Below, one piece after another: positions 1 through 9,530 of a DNA stretch of 64,000 nt (its first letter is position 1; each line of letters begins with the position of its first letter). The stretch covers positions 1 through 64,000 of the forward strand of contig CAZIUE010000011.1 of NCBI GenBank assembly GCA_964542535.1. The letters are read 5' to 3'. A model generated the notes under the pieces. It had not been told where the DNA came from. It made no database searches and saw only the letters and a list, made by a program, of their open reading frames with translations. This stretch comes from Pseudopelobacter sp964542535. Its GTDB lineage: Bacteria > Desulfobacterota > Desulfuromonadia > Geobacterales > Pseudopelobacteraceae. Both the position numbers and the translations under genes were made by a program.

Positions 1-384
1 AAGCAACTATTAAGAAGCAATACCCTTTCACCGCGCACACCATAAACAGAACCACCACGATCAACAACAAAAACAACGATACGCGCACGAGGTGAGCTCC
101 GGGAGGTGATTGCCCTGTCACCGGCATGAAACCGCAACCAGAATCCGTGACGCCGGACTACCGGAGTACCTGACAGTAGCCAGGGCCACAACACCGCCAC
201 CGGCGATGCGACCGTCAGTCCGGGCAAGCTGCCGCCGAACCGTCCCACGCCGCGGAGCAGGCCGTTCAGGCATGCGGAGACAGGAGGAGTCACGGAGTCG
301 GGCGCAATGGATCAGCCAGCAGCTGTCGGCGAGCAAATAAGCAGTTGCCTTGTTTCCGCGACTTGGGGTAGATATGCTGCCATC
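1..384. other. Non-coding stretch at window edge
   Basis: No convincing gene is seen here. Possible reading frames have arginine/proline-rich, low-complexity translations on both strands, as expected for chance frames in GC-rich DNA. The first 100 bases are A/C-rich and differ from the rest. It probably holds the 5' flank of the L,D-transpeptidase gene, but no clear promoter was found. Confidence 0.4.
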
Positions 385-1641
385 ATGTCATCACGACCCC
401 GAAGCACATTCCGGACCAGAGGCGCACGCTGCGCCTCCCTGGCGGGAGCCGCCCTCCTGCTAACGGCCTCGCTCTGCCGCGCAGACTCCCGCGACAGCGC
501 CCTCTCGGCCATGACATCTCTGCGCCAGGCAGCCATCTCCCGGGAGCTCACGGGAGAACTAAACAGCATCGACACTTCCTTCGCAACGGCCGAGAGGTAC
601 CGGCGCAACGATGACCAGGAAATGGCGGAACGCTACTACCAGCTCTGCATCCAGAAGAGCCGGGTACTGTTCTCGTCCCTGGCCGGCCAAGGTACGGCCC
701 CTTCGCTTCCCCCCCCCGCCGTCTCGTCGCGGGAAGAAGCTCCCGAACAGCCCGCCCGGGACGATGTCGGGAACGGTGCGGACCCGGTGACGGACGGGGC
801 AGCGGCCCAGGACGGCATCGTCTCCAGACACCTGGTGGGACAAACCTCCGTCTACACCGTCAGAAAACAGGACACGCTCAGGCTGATCTCCGCCAAGCTG
901 GGAGTGAGTCAGCAGCACCTGATCATGCTGAACAGGCTTGCTTCGCCGACATCGTTGAAACCGGGCCGGAAGCTCGTCTACAACAACCGCAAGATCATTC
1001 CCCGTCGCATGTCCCACGGCATCGTCATCAATATCCCCGACCGCACCCTGTACTACTTCAAGGAAGGCAGACTGGCTACCACCCTTCCCGTAGCCCTGGG
1101 AGTGCCCCGGAAGGGAACCAGCTTCGACTGGATGACCCCCACCGGGAAATTCAGGGTCGTGGCCAAGCAGAAGGATCCCACCTGGTACGTTCCCCGTTCG
1201 ATTCGCTCGGAGATGGAGGCCAGGGGAAAGGACGTTAAAACCGTCGTCCCCCCCGGCCCCCGCAACCCGCTGGGAAAATACGCCATAAAAACATCTCTGC
1301 CCGGCATCCTGATCCACAGCACCACCATGCCGGGCTCTATCTATCGTTTTGCCAGCCACGGTTGCATCAGGGTCTATCCGGAGCAGATGAAGGAGTTCTT
1401 TGATGAGGTCAGGGTGAACACGCCGGGCGAGATCATCTACCAACCGGTTAAGCTGGCGGTCACCGAAGAGGGGCGGGTCTTTCTGGAGGTGCACCAGGAT
1501 GCCTACAACAGGGGTATGGAGTTGCAGGACCTGGCTCGCCAGATGATCGAGAAGCGCAAGCTCTCCGAACAGGTGGACTGGGACAAGGTTGAATCGGTGG
1601 TCAGGCGCAGGGAGGGGCTGGCCGAAGATGTGACGCTCTGA
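385..1641 (+). CDS. LysM-containing L,D-transpeptidase (YkuD/ErfK family)
   Basis: A 418-residue periplasmic peptidoglycan cross-linking enzyme. The family forms 3-3 peptide cross-links or attaches lipoproteins through an active-site cysteine. A basic N-terminus and hydrophobic stretch ending near LTASLCRA form a signal peptide. A LysM peptidoglycan-binding module lies at about residues 155-200, and the YkuD domain at about 211-350. The catalytic motif SHGCIRV is present, with the nucleophile at Cys327. I chose the ATG at 385 because it opens directly onto the signal peptide; an in-frame ATG at 307 would add 26 residues that do not look coding. It converges with the PBP1A gene, so two cell-wall enzymes sit side by side. 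Family assignment is firm; the exact cross-link made is not shown by sequence. Confidence 0.92.
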   Translation: MSSRPRSTFRTRGARCASLAGAALLLTASLCRADSRDSALSAMTSLRQAAISRELTGELNSIDTSFATAERYRRNDDQEMAERYYQLCIQKSRVLFSSLAGQGTAPSLPPPAVSSREEAPEQPARDDVGNGADPVTDGAAAQDGIVSRHLVGQTSVYTVRKQDTLRLISAKLGVSQQHLIMLNRLASPTSLKPGRKLVYNNRKIIPRRMSHGIVINIPDRTLYYFKEGRLATTLPVALGVPRKGTSFDWMTPTGKFRVVAKQKDPTWYVPRSIRSEMEARGKDVKTVVPPGPRNPLGKYAIKTSLPGILIHSTTMPGSIYRFASHGCIRVYPEQMKEFFDEVRVNTPGEIIYQPVKLAVTEEGRVFLEVHQDAYNRGMELQDLARQMIEKRKLSEQVDWDKVESVVRRREGLAEDVTL

Positions 1642-1676
1642 CGCGTGGACGCATTGCTCATCCCCCATAAATAGAA

Positions 1677-1708
1677 GAACGGGCGCCCGGCTATCCGGAC
1701 GCCCGTTC
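1677..1708. terminator. Bidirectional hairpin between convergent genes
   Basis: A perfect 9-bp stem GAACGGGCG / CGCCCGTTC, strengthened by an inner CCGG pairing, lies between two converging genes. Read on the minus strand, it is followed by TTCTATTT, so it suits termination of the PBP1A transcript best. Confidence 0.6.
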
Positions 1709-1740
1709 CCATATCTACGCTTTCGCTTGACGGAAGCACA

Positions 1741-4056
1741 TCATTCCCCGTCGTAACCGGACGGCTCACTCCCCCTGACGAAGCATTCCGTGATTGCACC
1801 CGGCGTGCCCTCCCGGGCAAGCCTGCCGGTGCGAGGGTTGATCTGCACGAAGGTAACGTTTTCAGGAGCTTCAAAATCTTCAACCGGCAGATCAACGACC
1901 GCCTTCTGCATGAATTCGGCCCAGATGGGGGCTGCCGCCTGTCCGCCCGACCCCCCCGATCCCAGCGAACGTTCCTGATCATAGCCGACCCAGACACCGG
2001 CCACGAGTTGGGGGACATAGCCGATAAACCAGGCATCCTTGGAGTCATTGCTGGTGCCGGTCTTTCCCGCTACCGGGCGGCCGACAATGGATGCCCGGCG
2101 TCCGGTACCGCTGGATACCACGCTCTGCATCAGGTTGGTGATAACATAGGAGGTTTCAGGCGAAATGACCGATATCGCCACCGGAGCGGAGTCCTGTTGC
2201 AGCACTACGCCGTCGTTGTCCGTCACCCGGGTGATCAACGACACCGGCATGGAGACCCCCTTGTTGGCGAACACTCCGTAGGCGGCGGTCAACTCCATGG
2301 GCGAAACCGACGCGGCTCCCAGCGCCAGGGCCAGGTTGGGTGAGATGGGGCTGGTGAAGCCGAACTTCTTGGCATAGTCGGCGGCATAAGGAGCGCCGAT
2401 CTGGTCCATGATCTTGACGCTGACGATGTTGATGGAGTCGGTCAGAGCTTGGCGCATGGTAACCGGGCCCCTGAAGATGCCGTCGTAGTTCTTCGGCTTC
2501 CAGACGCCGCCGGAGCCGTCGGGGTACTCCACCTCCGCATCCTCGACCACCGTGGCGGGAGTAAACCCCTTGTCCAGGGCAGCGGCATAAATGAACGGCT
2601 TGAAGGCCGAACCGGCGTTGCGTCTCGACTGCATGGCCCGGTTGAACTGGCTCTTCCTGAAGTCATAGCCGCCCACCATGGCCTTGACGCCGCCGCTGCG
2701 GGGATCGATGGCCACCAGGGCCGCCTGCACCTGGGGGGTCTGGTCCAGACTGAACTGGGCGCCATGCCGGTCGATTTCAGGGGCCACCACCGCCACTTCG
2801 ATCACCGAGCCGAGGCAGAGCGCCTTGCCCCCCTTGCGGGGCGGGTCATAGCTGTTGACCAGGGCCAACCGGCCGGCCCAGGACATGTTTTTCCTGCTGA
2901 GGAGTCCCGTACGGTCCCCCACCCTGACCATGGCCTCTCCCTTGGCCGGATTGACCCCCACCACCACTCCCTGGTAGGTCTCGCCGGTCCTGAGCACGGC
3001 CGAATCGATCCCCGATTCGATCCTGGCGCAGAAGGGGTCCACCTCTTCGGCCTGAAGGTATTTCTGCGGTCCGCGGAACCCCTGACGCTTGTCAACCGCC
3101 TTGAGACCGGCCCGTAGGCTCTCGTAGGCGGCGCGTTGCATGGCCGCGTTCATGGTGGTGTAGATCTTCAGCCCCCCCTTGTAGAGTTGGTCCTCACCGT
3201 AGCGCGACTCCAACTGGATGCGCAGATGTTCCAGGAAGTACGCCGACTGCTCGTTGTTGACCTTCTTCATGGGATGGATGGAGATGGGGGTAGCACGGGC
3301 GTGCTCGGCCTCGGCAAGGGTGATGTACCCCTCCTTGACCATCCGGTCCAGCACATAGGCCTGCCGCTCCCGGGCCCGCCCCAGGTGCTTGATGGGGGAA
3401 TAGGCGTTTGGCGACTTGGGCAGCCCGGCCAGCATGGCCATTTCGGCCAGGTTCAGCTGGTCCACGTTCTTGGCGAAATAGGTCTCGGCCGCGGCCTGGA
3501 CGCCGTAGGCGCCCCCCCCCATGTAGATCTGGTTGAGGTAGATGTAGAGGATCTCGTCCTTGGTCAGCTTCTCCTCCATGCGCTTGGCCAGGATGGCTTC
3601 CTTGATCTTGCGGGAGAACTTCTTCTCCGAGGTGAGCAGCATGGATTTGGTCACCTGTTGGGTGATGGTAGAGGCCCCCTCCTTTTTGCGCATGGACACC
3701 AGGTTCTTGATCGCGGCGCGCATGATGCCGAAGTAATCGATGCCCCGGTGGGAATAGAAGCTGGCATCCTCGGCAGCCACGAAGGCCTGGATCAGCTTGC
3801 GCGGCATGCGCTCCACCGGAACCACGATGCGCCGTTCCAGGTAGAACTCGCCCACCAGGCTGCCGTCGTCGCCGAACACCTGGGACACGATGGGCGGTTT
3901 GTAGTCAGCCAGGCGATCGACCCGGGGGAGACGGGCCAGCAGATAGAACAGGTAGCCGCCCACTCCCAGCGCGGAGACTACGGCCAGGGTGGCGACAAGC
4001 AGCAGGACAACCTTGAACAGCCCCTTGCCGCCGGATGACGGCGCTCTTCTCTCCAT
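1741..4056 (-). CDS. mrcA: Penicillin-binding protein 1A (class A bifunctional PBP)
   Basis: A 771-residue bifunctional murein synthase that polymerises lipid II and cross-links stem peptides. One N-terminal membrane segment (about residues 13-40) is followed by a GT51 transglycosylase domain with the AEDASFYSHRG motif (catalytic Glu96). The C-terminal transpeptidase domain has SxxK at Ser483-Lys486 (GSAFKP), an SxN motif (SIN) and KTGTS at Lys665. An OB-like insertion lies between them, as in Gram-negative PBP1A. I chose the ATG at 4056, which follows an AGAGGA ribosome site; the longer frame to 4146 adds a hydrophilic stretch before the membrane anchor. The gene name could equally be ponA. 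Confidence 0.94.
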   Translation of the reverse strand: MERRAPSSGGKGLFKVVLLLVATLAVVSALGVGGYLFYLLARLPRVDRLADYKPPIVSQVFGDDGSLVGEFYLERRIVVPVERMPRKLIQAFVAAEDASFYSHRGIDYFGIMRAAIKNLVSMRKKEGASTITQQVTKSMLLTSEKKFSRKIKEAILAKRMEEKLTKDEILYIYLNQIYMGGGAYGVQAAAETYFAKNVDQLNLAEMAMLAGLPKSPNAYSPIKHLGRARERQAYVLDRMVKEGYITLAEAEHARATPISIHPMKKVNNEQSAYFLEHLRIQLESRYGEDQLYKGGLKIYTTMNAAMQRAAYESLRAGLKAVDKRQGFRGPQKYLQAEEVDPFCARIESGIDSAVLRTGETYQGVVVGVNPAKGEAMVRVGDRTGLLSRKNMSWAGRLALVNSYDPPRKGGKALCLGSVIEVAVVAPEIDRHGAQFSLDQTPQVQAALVAIDPRSGGVKAMVGGYDFRKSQFNRAMQSRRNAGSAFKPFIYAAALDKGFTPATVVEDAEVEYPDGSGGVWKPKNYDGIFRGPVTMRQALTDSINIVSVKIMDQIGAPYAADYAKKFGFTSPISPNLALALGAASVSPMELTAAYGVFANKGVSMPVSLITRVTDNDGVVLQQDSAPVAISVISPETSYVITNLMQSVVSSGTGRRASIVGRPVAGKTGTSNDSKDAWFIGYVPQLVAGVWVGYDQERSLGSGGSGGQAAAPIWAEFMQKAVVDLPVEDFEAPENVTFVQINPRTGRLAREGTPGAITECFVRGSEPSGYDGE

Positions 4057-4229
4057 GTTCTCTATCCTCTCGTGCTCCCCTCCGCGCGCTGCATGGCCGC
4101 GGGAGGAGGTATCTGGCATTCGCTGCCCGGGAAAAATAGCGCACACCGGCTGGTGAATACAAGTACGAATACGAAATCAGCCCCCTGCCGAGCCGGGCAC
4201 GACACCCGACGCGAGGAGGCATACACGGG

Positions 4230-5177
4230 CTAAGGGGCCTGGCCTTCCAGGTATTCCAGCAGGGCCGCAATGTCCGCAGGCATGTCCACGGAAAACTCCA
4301 GATACGCGCCGCTGGAGGGATGGACGAAGCCCAGGGTACGGGCATGCAGGGCCTGCCTGCCCAGAGCCGTTATCAGCTTGCGCAGCCGTGAGTCGACGAT
4401 GTTGTTGAAGCGGCCGCCGTCGGGATAGAGCGGATCCCCCAGCAAGGGAAAGCCGGCCTCGCTCATGTGCACCCGGATCTGGTGGGTACGACCGGTCTCA
4501 AGGCGCAGCTCCACCAGGCAGATTCTGCCGTAGCGTCCGCGCACCCGCCAGCGGGTGACGGCGCGTTTCCCCTGCCGCGCCTGCCCGGAACGCCGCAGGC
4601 GGTCGGTGGGATGGCGGCCGATCACACCTTCCAGCCGTCCTGAATCCTCCCGCGGGCTGCCGTACACCAGAGCCTGGTAGATGCGTTTGATGGAATGTAC
4701 ACTGAACTGGGCCGACAGCGCCTGGTGGCTGCGGTCGTTCTTTGCCACCACCATGACGCCGGACGTGCCCTTGTCCAGTCGGTGGACGATACCGGGGCGC
4801 AGCTCCCCGCCGATGCCGGACAGGTCCGTGCAGTGGGCCAGCAGGGCATTGACCAGAGTGCCGCTGCTGTTGCCCGGCCCCGGATGAACCACCATGCCGG
4901 CCGGCTTGTTGATCACGATCAAATCCCCATCCTCATGGAGTACCTCAAGGGGGATGGCCTCAGGCAGCGGCGTTGCCGCCACCAGTTCCGGCAGCTCAAT
5001 GGATATGGACTCGCCCCCCTTAAGTTTGAGGGAAGGGCGAACAACGCTGCCGTCAACCAGAATGTTGCCCGATTCGATCAGGCGCTGGATGGTGGAGCGG
5101 GTCTCGCCGGGCAGCTCGCGGCTGAGATACAGGTCCAGCCTGAGCGGCTCGGACTCCAGGGGAACTACCAGGTTCAT
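4230..5177 (-). CDS. rluD: RluD-family 23S rRNA pseudouridine synthase
   Basis: A 315-residue pseudouridine synthase. An N-terminal S4 RNA-binding domain (about residues 10-75) is followed by the RluA/RluD catalytic domain. The signature HRLDKGTSG is present, with the catalytic aspartate at residue 135. E. coli RluD modifies U1911, U1915 and U1917 in helix 69 of 23S rRNA; the same target is inferred here. I chose the ATG at 5177 because AGAGAGG lies 9 bases upstream; that site directly abuts the alternative ATG at 5186. The gene lies upstream of mrcA on the same strand with about 170 bases between them. Confidence 0.9.
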   Translation of the reverse strand: MNLVVPLESEPLRLDLYLSRELPGETRSTIQRLIESGNILVDGSVVRPSLKLKGGESISIELPELVAATPLPEAIPLEVLHEDGDLIVINKPAGMVVHPGPGNSSGTLVNALLAHCTDLSGIGGELRPGIVHRLDKGTSGVMVVAKNDRSHQALSAQFSVHSIKRIYQALVYGSPREDSGRLEGVIGRHPTDRLRRSGQARQGKRAVTRWRVRGRYGRICLVELRLETGRTHQIRVHMSEAGFPLLGDPLYPDGGRFNNIVDSRLRKLITALGRQALHARTLGFVHPSSGAYLEFSVDMPADIAALLEYLEGQAP

Positions 5178-5430
5178 CGTATCCATCCTCTCTGTCGCGC
5201 ATCGTTGCGATGCGCCCCCATGGGCCGTGAACGCAGGCGTCGCGGCAAACGGGAAAACGGTCATTTCTGTGTAAATCTATAAAAAATCAGGAGCAACTCG
5301 GACACAGGGGATAACCACGAATACAACCATGCGAACCGGACACAACGTCATTCATCGCCAGGGTGGCTGCGTCTCTTATGCCGTCATGTCGATCTATCCA
5401 TATCCATCCTCGGCGGCCTGCCGGTGAACA
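5178..5430. other. Intergenic region upstream of rluD
   Basis: No gene is supported here. The stretch presumably holds the rluD promoter, and near its right end the terminator of the small gene at 5494. A short frame at 5287-5469 has no family resemblance. Confidence 0.4.
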
Positions 5431-5460
5431 GAAAAGGCGCACCCCACGCAGAGGTGCGCC
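5431..5460 (-). terminator. Intrinsic terminator of the small minus-strand gene
   Basis: An 8-bp perfect stem GGCGCACC / GGTGCGCC with a 9-base loop. On the minus strand it is followed by TTTTC. It lies about 35 bases past the stop codon of the 87-residue gene. Confidence 0.7.
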
Positions 5461-5493
5461 CCTATCCATGTGCCGCGGGAGCCGGTGTCCCGG

Positions 5494-5757
5494 CTACCAG
5501 ATGGACGACTCGATCTTTCCGGCCCGCTTGATCAGTACGTCCACCACCGCCAGGTCGAAGATCTGCTCCGGCTTCAGCTCCGCCGCAACCCGCGAAAAGA
5601 AGTGCTGCCGCCCCTCTTCCAGCTGTTCCTGGAGCGTCTCGAAGATGTCATCGTTCTTGATGCCGCTTTCCACCTTCTCCTTGTTGTAGATGGCAATATC
5701 GGAGATGATGGCTCTCGCCAGACGCCGGGCCTGTTCGGAATTATCGATCACGTTCAT
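5494..5757 (-). CDS. Small conserved hypothetical protein, helical
   Basis: An 87-residue acidic, helix-rich protein with no signal peptide or membrane segment. I recognise its style from small Geobacter-group proteins of unknown function but cannot name a family. It sits 46 bases after htrA on the same strand and ends in a clear terminator, so it is likely the last gene of an htrA transcript. The sequence looks coding: balanced composition, few rare residues, regular alternation of charged and hydrophobic residues. Function unknown. Confidence 0.72.
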   Translation of the reverse strand: MNVIDNSEQARRLARAIISDIAIYNKEKVESGIKNDDIFETLQEQLEEGRQHFFSRVAAELKPEQIFDLAVVDVLIKRAGKIESSIW

Positions 5758-5803
5758 GGCTCATTTTTCCTTGTGAGAAGTTAGTGATGAACGGCTGGCC
5801 GTA

Positions 5804-7222
5804 TCATCTGCTCTTCAGGGCAAAATAGATGCTGGCATCACCCCGCCGGACAAGCATGACAAGGGTGCGGCCCCGGGTCTGGCGGACCGCCTTCTGGTAG
5901 GCGGCAAGGCCGGAGATCCGGACACGGTTGATGGACAGGATCAGGTCGCCGGGCCGGACCCCTGCATCGGCGGCCAGGCCGTCAGGAGTCAGATCAACGA
6001 CCACCACGCCGCCCCCCTCCTGCTCCTCCACCACCAGCCCCAGAGGATCGGCCTGGGTCTGCCGTTCCTCTTCGCCGGATTCCCTTCTGGAGGAGGAATC
6101 CGCCGCCACGAGCGTCATGCCCAGCGCCACGTTCCTTCCGTCGCGGAACACGGTCACCTTGACCGGCTTGCCCAGACCTGCCTCGGCCACCAGGCGCTGC
6201 AAGTGGGCCGGGTCCTTGACCTCGGTGCCGTTAAAGGCGGTGATGACATCCCCCTGGCGCATCCCCCCCTTGTCGGCCGGGCTGCCGGCCATGATCCCGC
6301 TGACCAGGGCGCCCCTTGCCTGGCGCAGACCGAAGGAACGGGCCAACTCTTCCGTAACCGGCTGGATGCTCACCCCCATCCACCCCCGGCTGACGGTTCC
6401 CTTGGCGATCAGCTGGGTGAAGATCGGTTTGGCCATGGCAACGGGAATGGCAAACCCGATTCCCTGGCCGGCGGCAACGATGGCGGTGTTGATGCCGATC
6501 ACCTCGCCGTAAACGTTCAGGAGCGGCCCCCCCGAGTTGCCCGGGTTGATGGAGGCGTCGGTCTGGATGAAGTTCTCGTAGGTCTCGATCCCCACGTTGG
6601 AGCGGCCGGTGGCGGAGATCACGCCGACAGTCATGGTGCGGTCCAGGCCGAAGGGATTGCCGATGGCAACGGCCCACTGCCCAACTTCCAGCTTGTCGGA
6701 ATCACCCAGCACGGCCACGGGGAGATCGGCGGCATTTATCTTGATCACGGCGATGTCGGTCTTCTGGTCGCTCCCCACCACCTTGGCATCGTACATCTTG
6801 TCGTTGGAGAGTTTCACCTGGATGCTCTCGGCGTCGCGGATCACGTGTTCATTGGTGACGATATAGCCGTCCCTGCTGATGATGAAGCCGGAGCCCAGGC
6901 TCTTGTTCTGCCGATACCGGGGGCCGCCGAAGAAGTCCTCGAACAGCGGCGACATCTGGAAGAAGGGCTGGACTGCCATCTTCTTGCCCACCGTGGAGAC
7001 GTTGACCACGCAGGGAGTGACCTTCCTGGCAATCTGGCTGAAGGCCCGCTGGGTGGCGAGGATATCGGCCGGGACATCCTTGACCGGCGCATCGGCCTCT
7101 CCCCCCTTGCGTTTGGACTCGTAGAACAGCGGCCCGCCATCCCTGCCGGAACAGCCGGCCAGGACGGAGAGCATCAGGGAGCAGACGATGATATGGCGTA
7201 CGGTTCGCAGAAAAGGTTTCAT
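5804..7222 (-). CDS. HtrA/DegP-type serine protease, predicted lipoprotein
   Basis: A 472-residue envelope serine protease/chaperone of the Do family, which degrades or refolds damaged periplasmic proteins. The N-terminus has a lipoprotein signal with lipobox LAGC, so the enzyme is probably membrane-anchored rather than freely soluble. The trypsin-like triad is His126 (TNEHVI), Asp156 (KTDIAVI) and Ser230 (GNSGGPL). Two PDZ domains follow at about 270-360 and 385-470. A charged linker rich in Glu/Arg/Ser separates them. The ATG at 7222 gives a complete signal sequence. degQ- or degP-like naming is not resolved by sequence. Confidence 0.92.
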   Translation of the reverse strand: MKPFLRTVRHIIVCSLMLSVLAGCSGRDGGPLFYESKRKGGEADAPVKDVPADILATQRAFSQIARKVTPCVVNVSTVGKKMAVQPFFQMSPLFEDFFGGPRYRQNKSLGSGFIISRDGYIVTNEHVIRDAESIQVKLSNDKMYDAKVVGSDQKTDIAVIKINAADLPVAVLGDSDKLEVGQWAVAIGNPFGLDRTMTVGVISATGRSNVGIETYENFIQTDASINPGNSGGPLLNVYGEVIGINTAIVAAGQGIGFAIPVAMAKPIFTQLIAKGTVSRGWMGVSIQPVTEELARSFGLRQARGALVSGIMAGSPADKGGMRQGDVITAFNGTEVKDPAHLQRLVAEAGLGKPVKVTVFRDGRNVALGMTLVAADSSSRRESGEEERQTQADPLGLVVEEQEGGGVVVVDLTPDGLAADAGVRPGDLILSINRVRISGLAAYQKAVRQTRGRTLVMLVRRGDASIYFALKSR

Positions 7223-7434
7223 GTCGCAGGAACCAAAACGGGGAAGTAATGCAGCTTAACCTGGCTGAAAGATTAGCCAAACTCCACCGGCATGTCAACG
7301 GATATAATCCCGGCCGGCACAACCCGGAGTCCCGTGACAGGACTCTGGGCCCAGGGGGATCCCGGCCGTCAGCGCCGGTACCGTCGTTTACCGACTGCTT
7401 CTGGTCCCGATCGACCGGCAGCACCGGTGCCCGC

Positions 7435-8697
7435 TCAGGAGTAAGGCCGGCGTAACGGGAATGACTCCCGCAAGCGGCGCACCCGTTCCACTACCGGCGG
7501 ATGGGAGTAGTAAAACCAGGCGTACAGGGGGTGGGGGAACAGGTTGGAGAGATTCTCCGCCGACAGCTTGACCAAGGCCGAAGCCAAGTCCTGGGGATTC
7601 CCGGTCAGGTCTGCGGCAAAGCGGTCCGCTTCCCATTCATGGCGACGGGAATACCAGGAGCCCAGGGGGGTAAGGGGAAACAGGGCCAGCGATGCCAGGA
7701 AGCCGACCACCACCATCCGGGCCGGCAGGGAGATGACCGCCGGAAGCCCCAGCAGTCCCGGCAGTCCCGGCCAGTTAAGCAGCTGAAAGAAGAGCCATGA
7801 CCCGGCCAGAGCCATCAGTTCCGCCCAGAAGAGGCTCCTCCACACGTGCCCCTTCTTCCAGTGACCGACCTCGTGGGCCAGGACCGCCAGGATTTCGCCA
7901 TGGCTCATCTGCCGGATCAGGGTGTCATAGAGCACGATGCGCTTGACCCTGCCGATACCCGTGAAGTAGGCGTTGGAGTGTCTGCTGCGTTTCGAGGCGT
8001 CCATCTGCATCACCCGCCCTGCCCTGAGTCCCGCCTTTTCCATCAGGCTACGGACCTCGTCCTCCAGCCCCGGCTCGCTGACCGGCTCGAACCTGTTGAA
8101 CAGCGGCTCGACCACATAGGGGGAGATGAACATCATGAACAGGCTGAAAGCGGCCATGAATGCCCAGACCCAGATCCACCAGCGACCGGGACTCCGCTGG
8201 ATCAGCCAGAAAGCCGCTCCCAGCAGAAACAGCAGCAACAGGGTTCCGATGGCCTGGGACTTGAGGAAATCGGCGATCCAGAGTCGCGCCGTCGTGGTGT
8301 TGAAACCGTAACGGGCTTCGATGCGGAAGGTCCCGTAGAGGTCGAAGGGGATGTCCAACAGGGCCTGTCCCCACGTCATGGCAACGAAGAAAAGCATTCC
8401 GTGGGTCATGAGGAGGGGGGTCAGGCCGGCCACGAAACCGTCCAGCAGCGTCAGCAAGCCGCCGAACAGAAACAGGATCAGCAGCAGGTTGTTGAACAGC
8501 GACTCCCATAGCGCCAGGCGGCTGGAATCGAGGGTGTAGGCGGTGCTGGCACGGAGCCGTTCCTGGTCGATGACTCCTTCGAATCCTGCGGGAACGACCG
8601 TGCCGTTGCGCTTCAGGTGTTCCAGGTTGATATGGCGCAACCAGTAGGCACAGGCGGTCTCGATGACGAACAGACCGAACAGGGCACAGGCGGTCAC
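7435..8697 (-). CDS. M48 family (Ste24-like) integral membrane metallopeptidase
   Basis: A 420-residue multi-spanning zinc peptidase. The zinc motif HEVGH lies at His275-His279, with a downstream EADRFA motif supplying the third ligand, as in Ste24/CAAX-type M48 proteins. Several hydrophobic segments lie on both sides. I chose the GTG at 8697 because GAGGGGAG is correctly spaced before it; an ATG at 8727 would add 10 residues and lacks a good site. Bacterial homologues act in membrane protein quality control; the substrate is unknown. A second M48 gene (htpX) occurs at 53.6 kb. Confidence 0.9.
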   Translation of the reverse strand: MTACALFGLFVIETACAYWLRHINLEHLKRNGTVVPAGFEGVIDQERLRASTAYTLDSSRLALWESLFNNLLLILFLFGGLLTLLDGFVAGLTPLLMTHGMLFFVAMTWGQALLDIPFDLYGTFRIEARYGFNTTTARLWIADFLKSQAIGTLLLLFLLGAAFWLIQRSPGRWWIWVWAFMAAFSLFMMFISPYVVEPLFNRFEPVSEPGLEDEVRSLMEKAGLRAGRVMQMDASKRSRHSNAYFTGIGRVKRIVLYDTLIRQMSHGEILAVLAHEVGHWKKGHVWRSLFWAELMALAGSWLFFQLLNWPGLPGLLGLPAVISLPARMVVVGFLASLALFPLTPLGSWYSRRHEWEADRFAADLTGNPQDLASALVKLSAENLSNLFPHPLYAWFYYSHPPVVERVRRLRESFPLRRPYS

Positions 8698-8752
8698 GGA
8701 CGACTCCCCTCGGCGGAGCCGCCACATCGTGGCGACTCGCGCCTCAGCTGTC

Positions 8753-9409
8753 CTAGGAGATCATGTTGATCAGATCGCTGACGCACGTGTTGATCCCCTG
8801 GTGCACCTGTGAGATGCGGTCGGCGAGCATATAGGCGGGAGTGGTGACGATCATCCTGCCGCAATCGGCAACCACGCCGGTCACCGGGCACTCCTGGTGC
8901 ACGGCACCGGTCTTGGCGATCTCCGCCGCGGTAGCGGTGTCGTTGCCGATGGTGACGGTGGGGGCAAGTTCCTGTCCCAGGACAGCGGCAATCACCACCG
9001 GAGCGATGCAGATGGCGCCGATGGGCTTTTGGGCGGCAGCCATCTCTTTCAGCAGGCGGGCCACCTCGGGGTTAACCGTGGCGGCGGCACCCTTCACGGC
9101 AAAGTCGCACAGGTTCTTGGCAGCCCCGAAGCCGCCCGGCAGGATCACCGCATCCAGGTCGGATGCCTTCACCTCCTTGATGTCACGGATGTTACCGCGG
9201 GCGATGCGGGCCGACTCCACCAGCACATTGCGTTTTGCCCCGGTCTCCTGCATGGTCAGGTGATTCGTCTCGGGAAACTCCACATTGGGGGCCATGCAGA
9301 CCGCTTCGGCACCGCAGGTGTCGATGGCCAGCAGGGTCAGGACCGCCTCGTGGATCTCGCTGCCGTCGCGCACGCCGCAGCCGGAAAGGATAACACCGAT
9401 TTTTTTCAT
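8753..9409 (-). CDS. elbB: ElbB-type DJ-1/PfpI glyoxalase-like protein
   Basis: A 218-residue class I glutamine amidotransferase-like protein. The start MKKIGVILSGCGVRDGSEI is typical of ElbB, and the mid-protein segment ending GAICIAP holds the expected nucleophile cysteine. ElbB was linked to isoprenoid biosynthesis in E. coli and later shown to have glyoxalase activity in vitro. I chose the ATG at 9409, preceded by AAGGAGG; the longer frame adds a low-complexity Pro-rich extension. It precedes the M48 gene by about 55 bases on the same strand and may be co-transcribed. Confidence 0.88.
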   Translation of the reverse strand: MKKIGVILSGCGVRDGSEIHEAVLTLLAIDTCGAEAVCMAPNVEFPETNHLTMQETGAKRNVLVESARIARGNIRDIKEVKASDLDAVILPGGFGAAKNLCDFAVKGAAATVNPEVARLLKEMAAAQKPIGAICIAPVVIAAVLGQELAPTVTIGNDTATAAEIAKTGAVHQECPVTGVVADCGRMIVTTPAYMLADRISQVHQGINTCVSDLINMIS

Positions 9410-9530
9410 GTCAGATACCTCCTTGTGTGCAGTTTGAATCGTCCCGCCGTCCACGGCGGGCGGTGGCGCCCCTGCCCTTCGCGGGTCAGGGCGGGGTGAG
9501 GCCTCGACGTTTCCCATGGCCCCACATCCC

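Noticed and set aside
559..1668. Long minus-strand frame opposite the L,D-transpeptidase
   Set aside because: It mirrors a firm gene, and its Gly/His/Val-rich translation has no family look.
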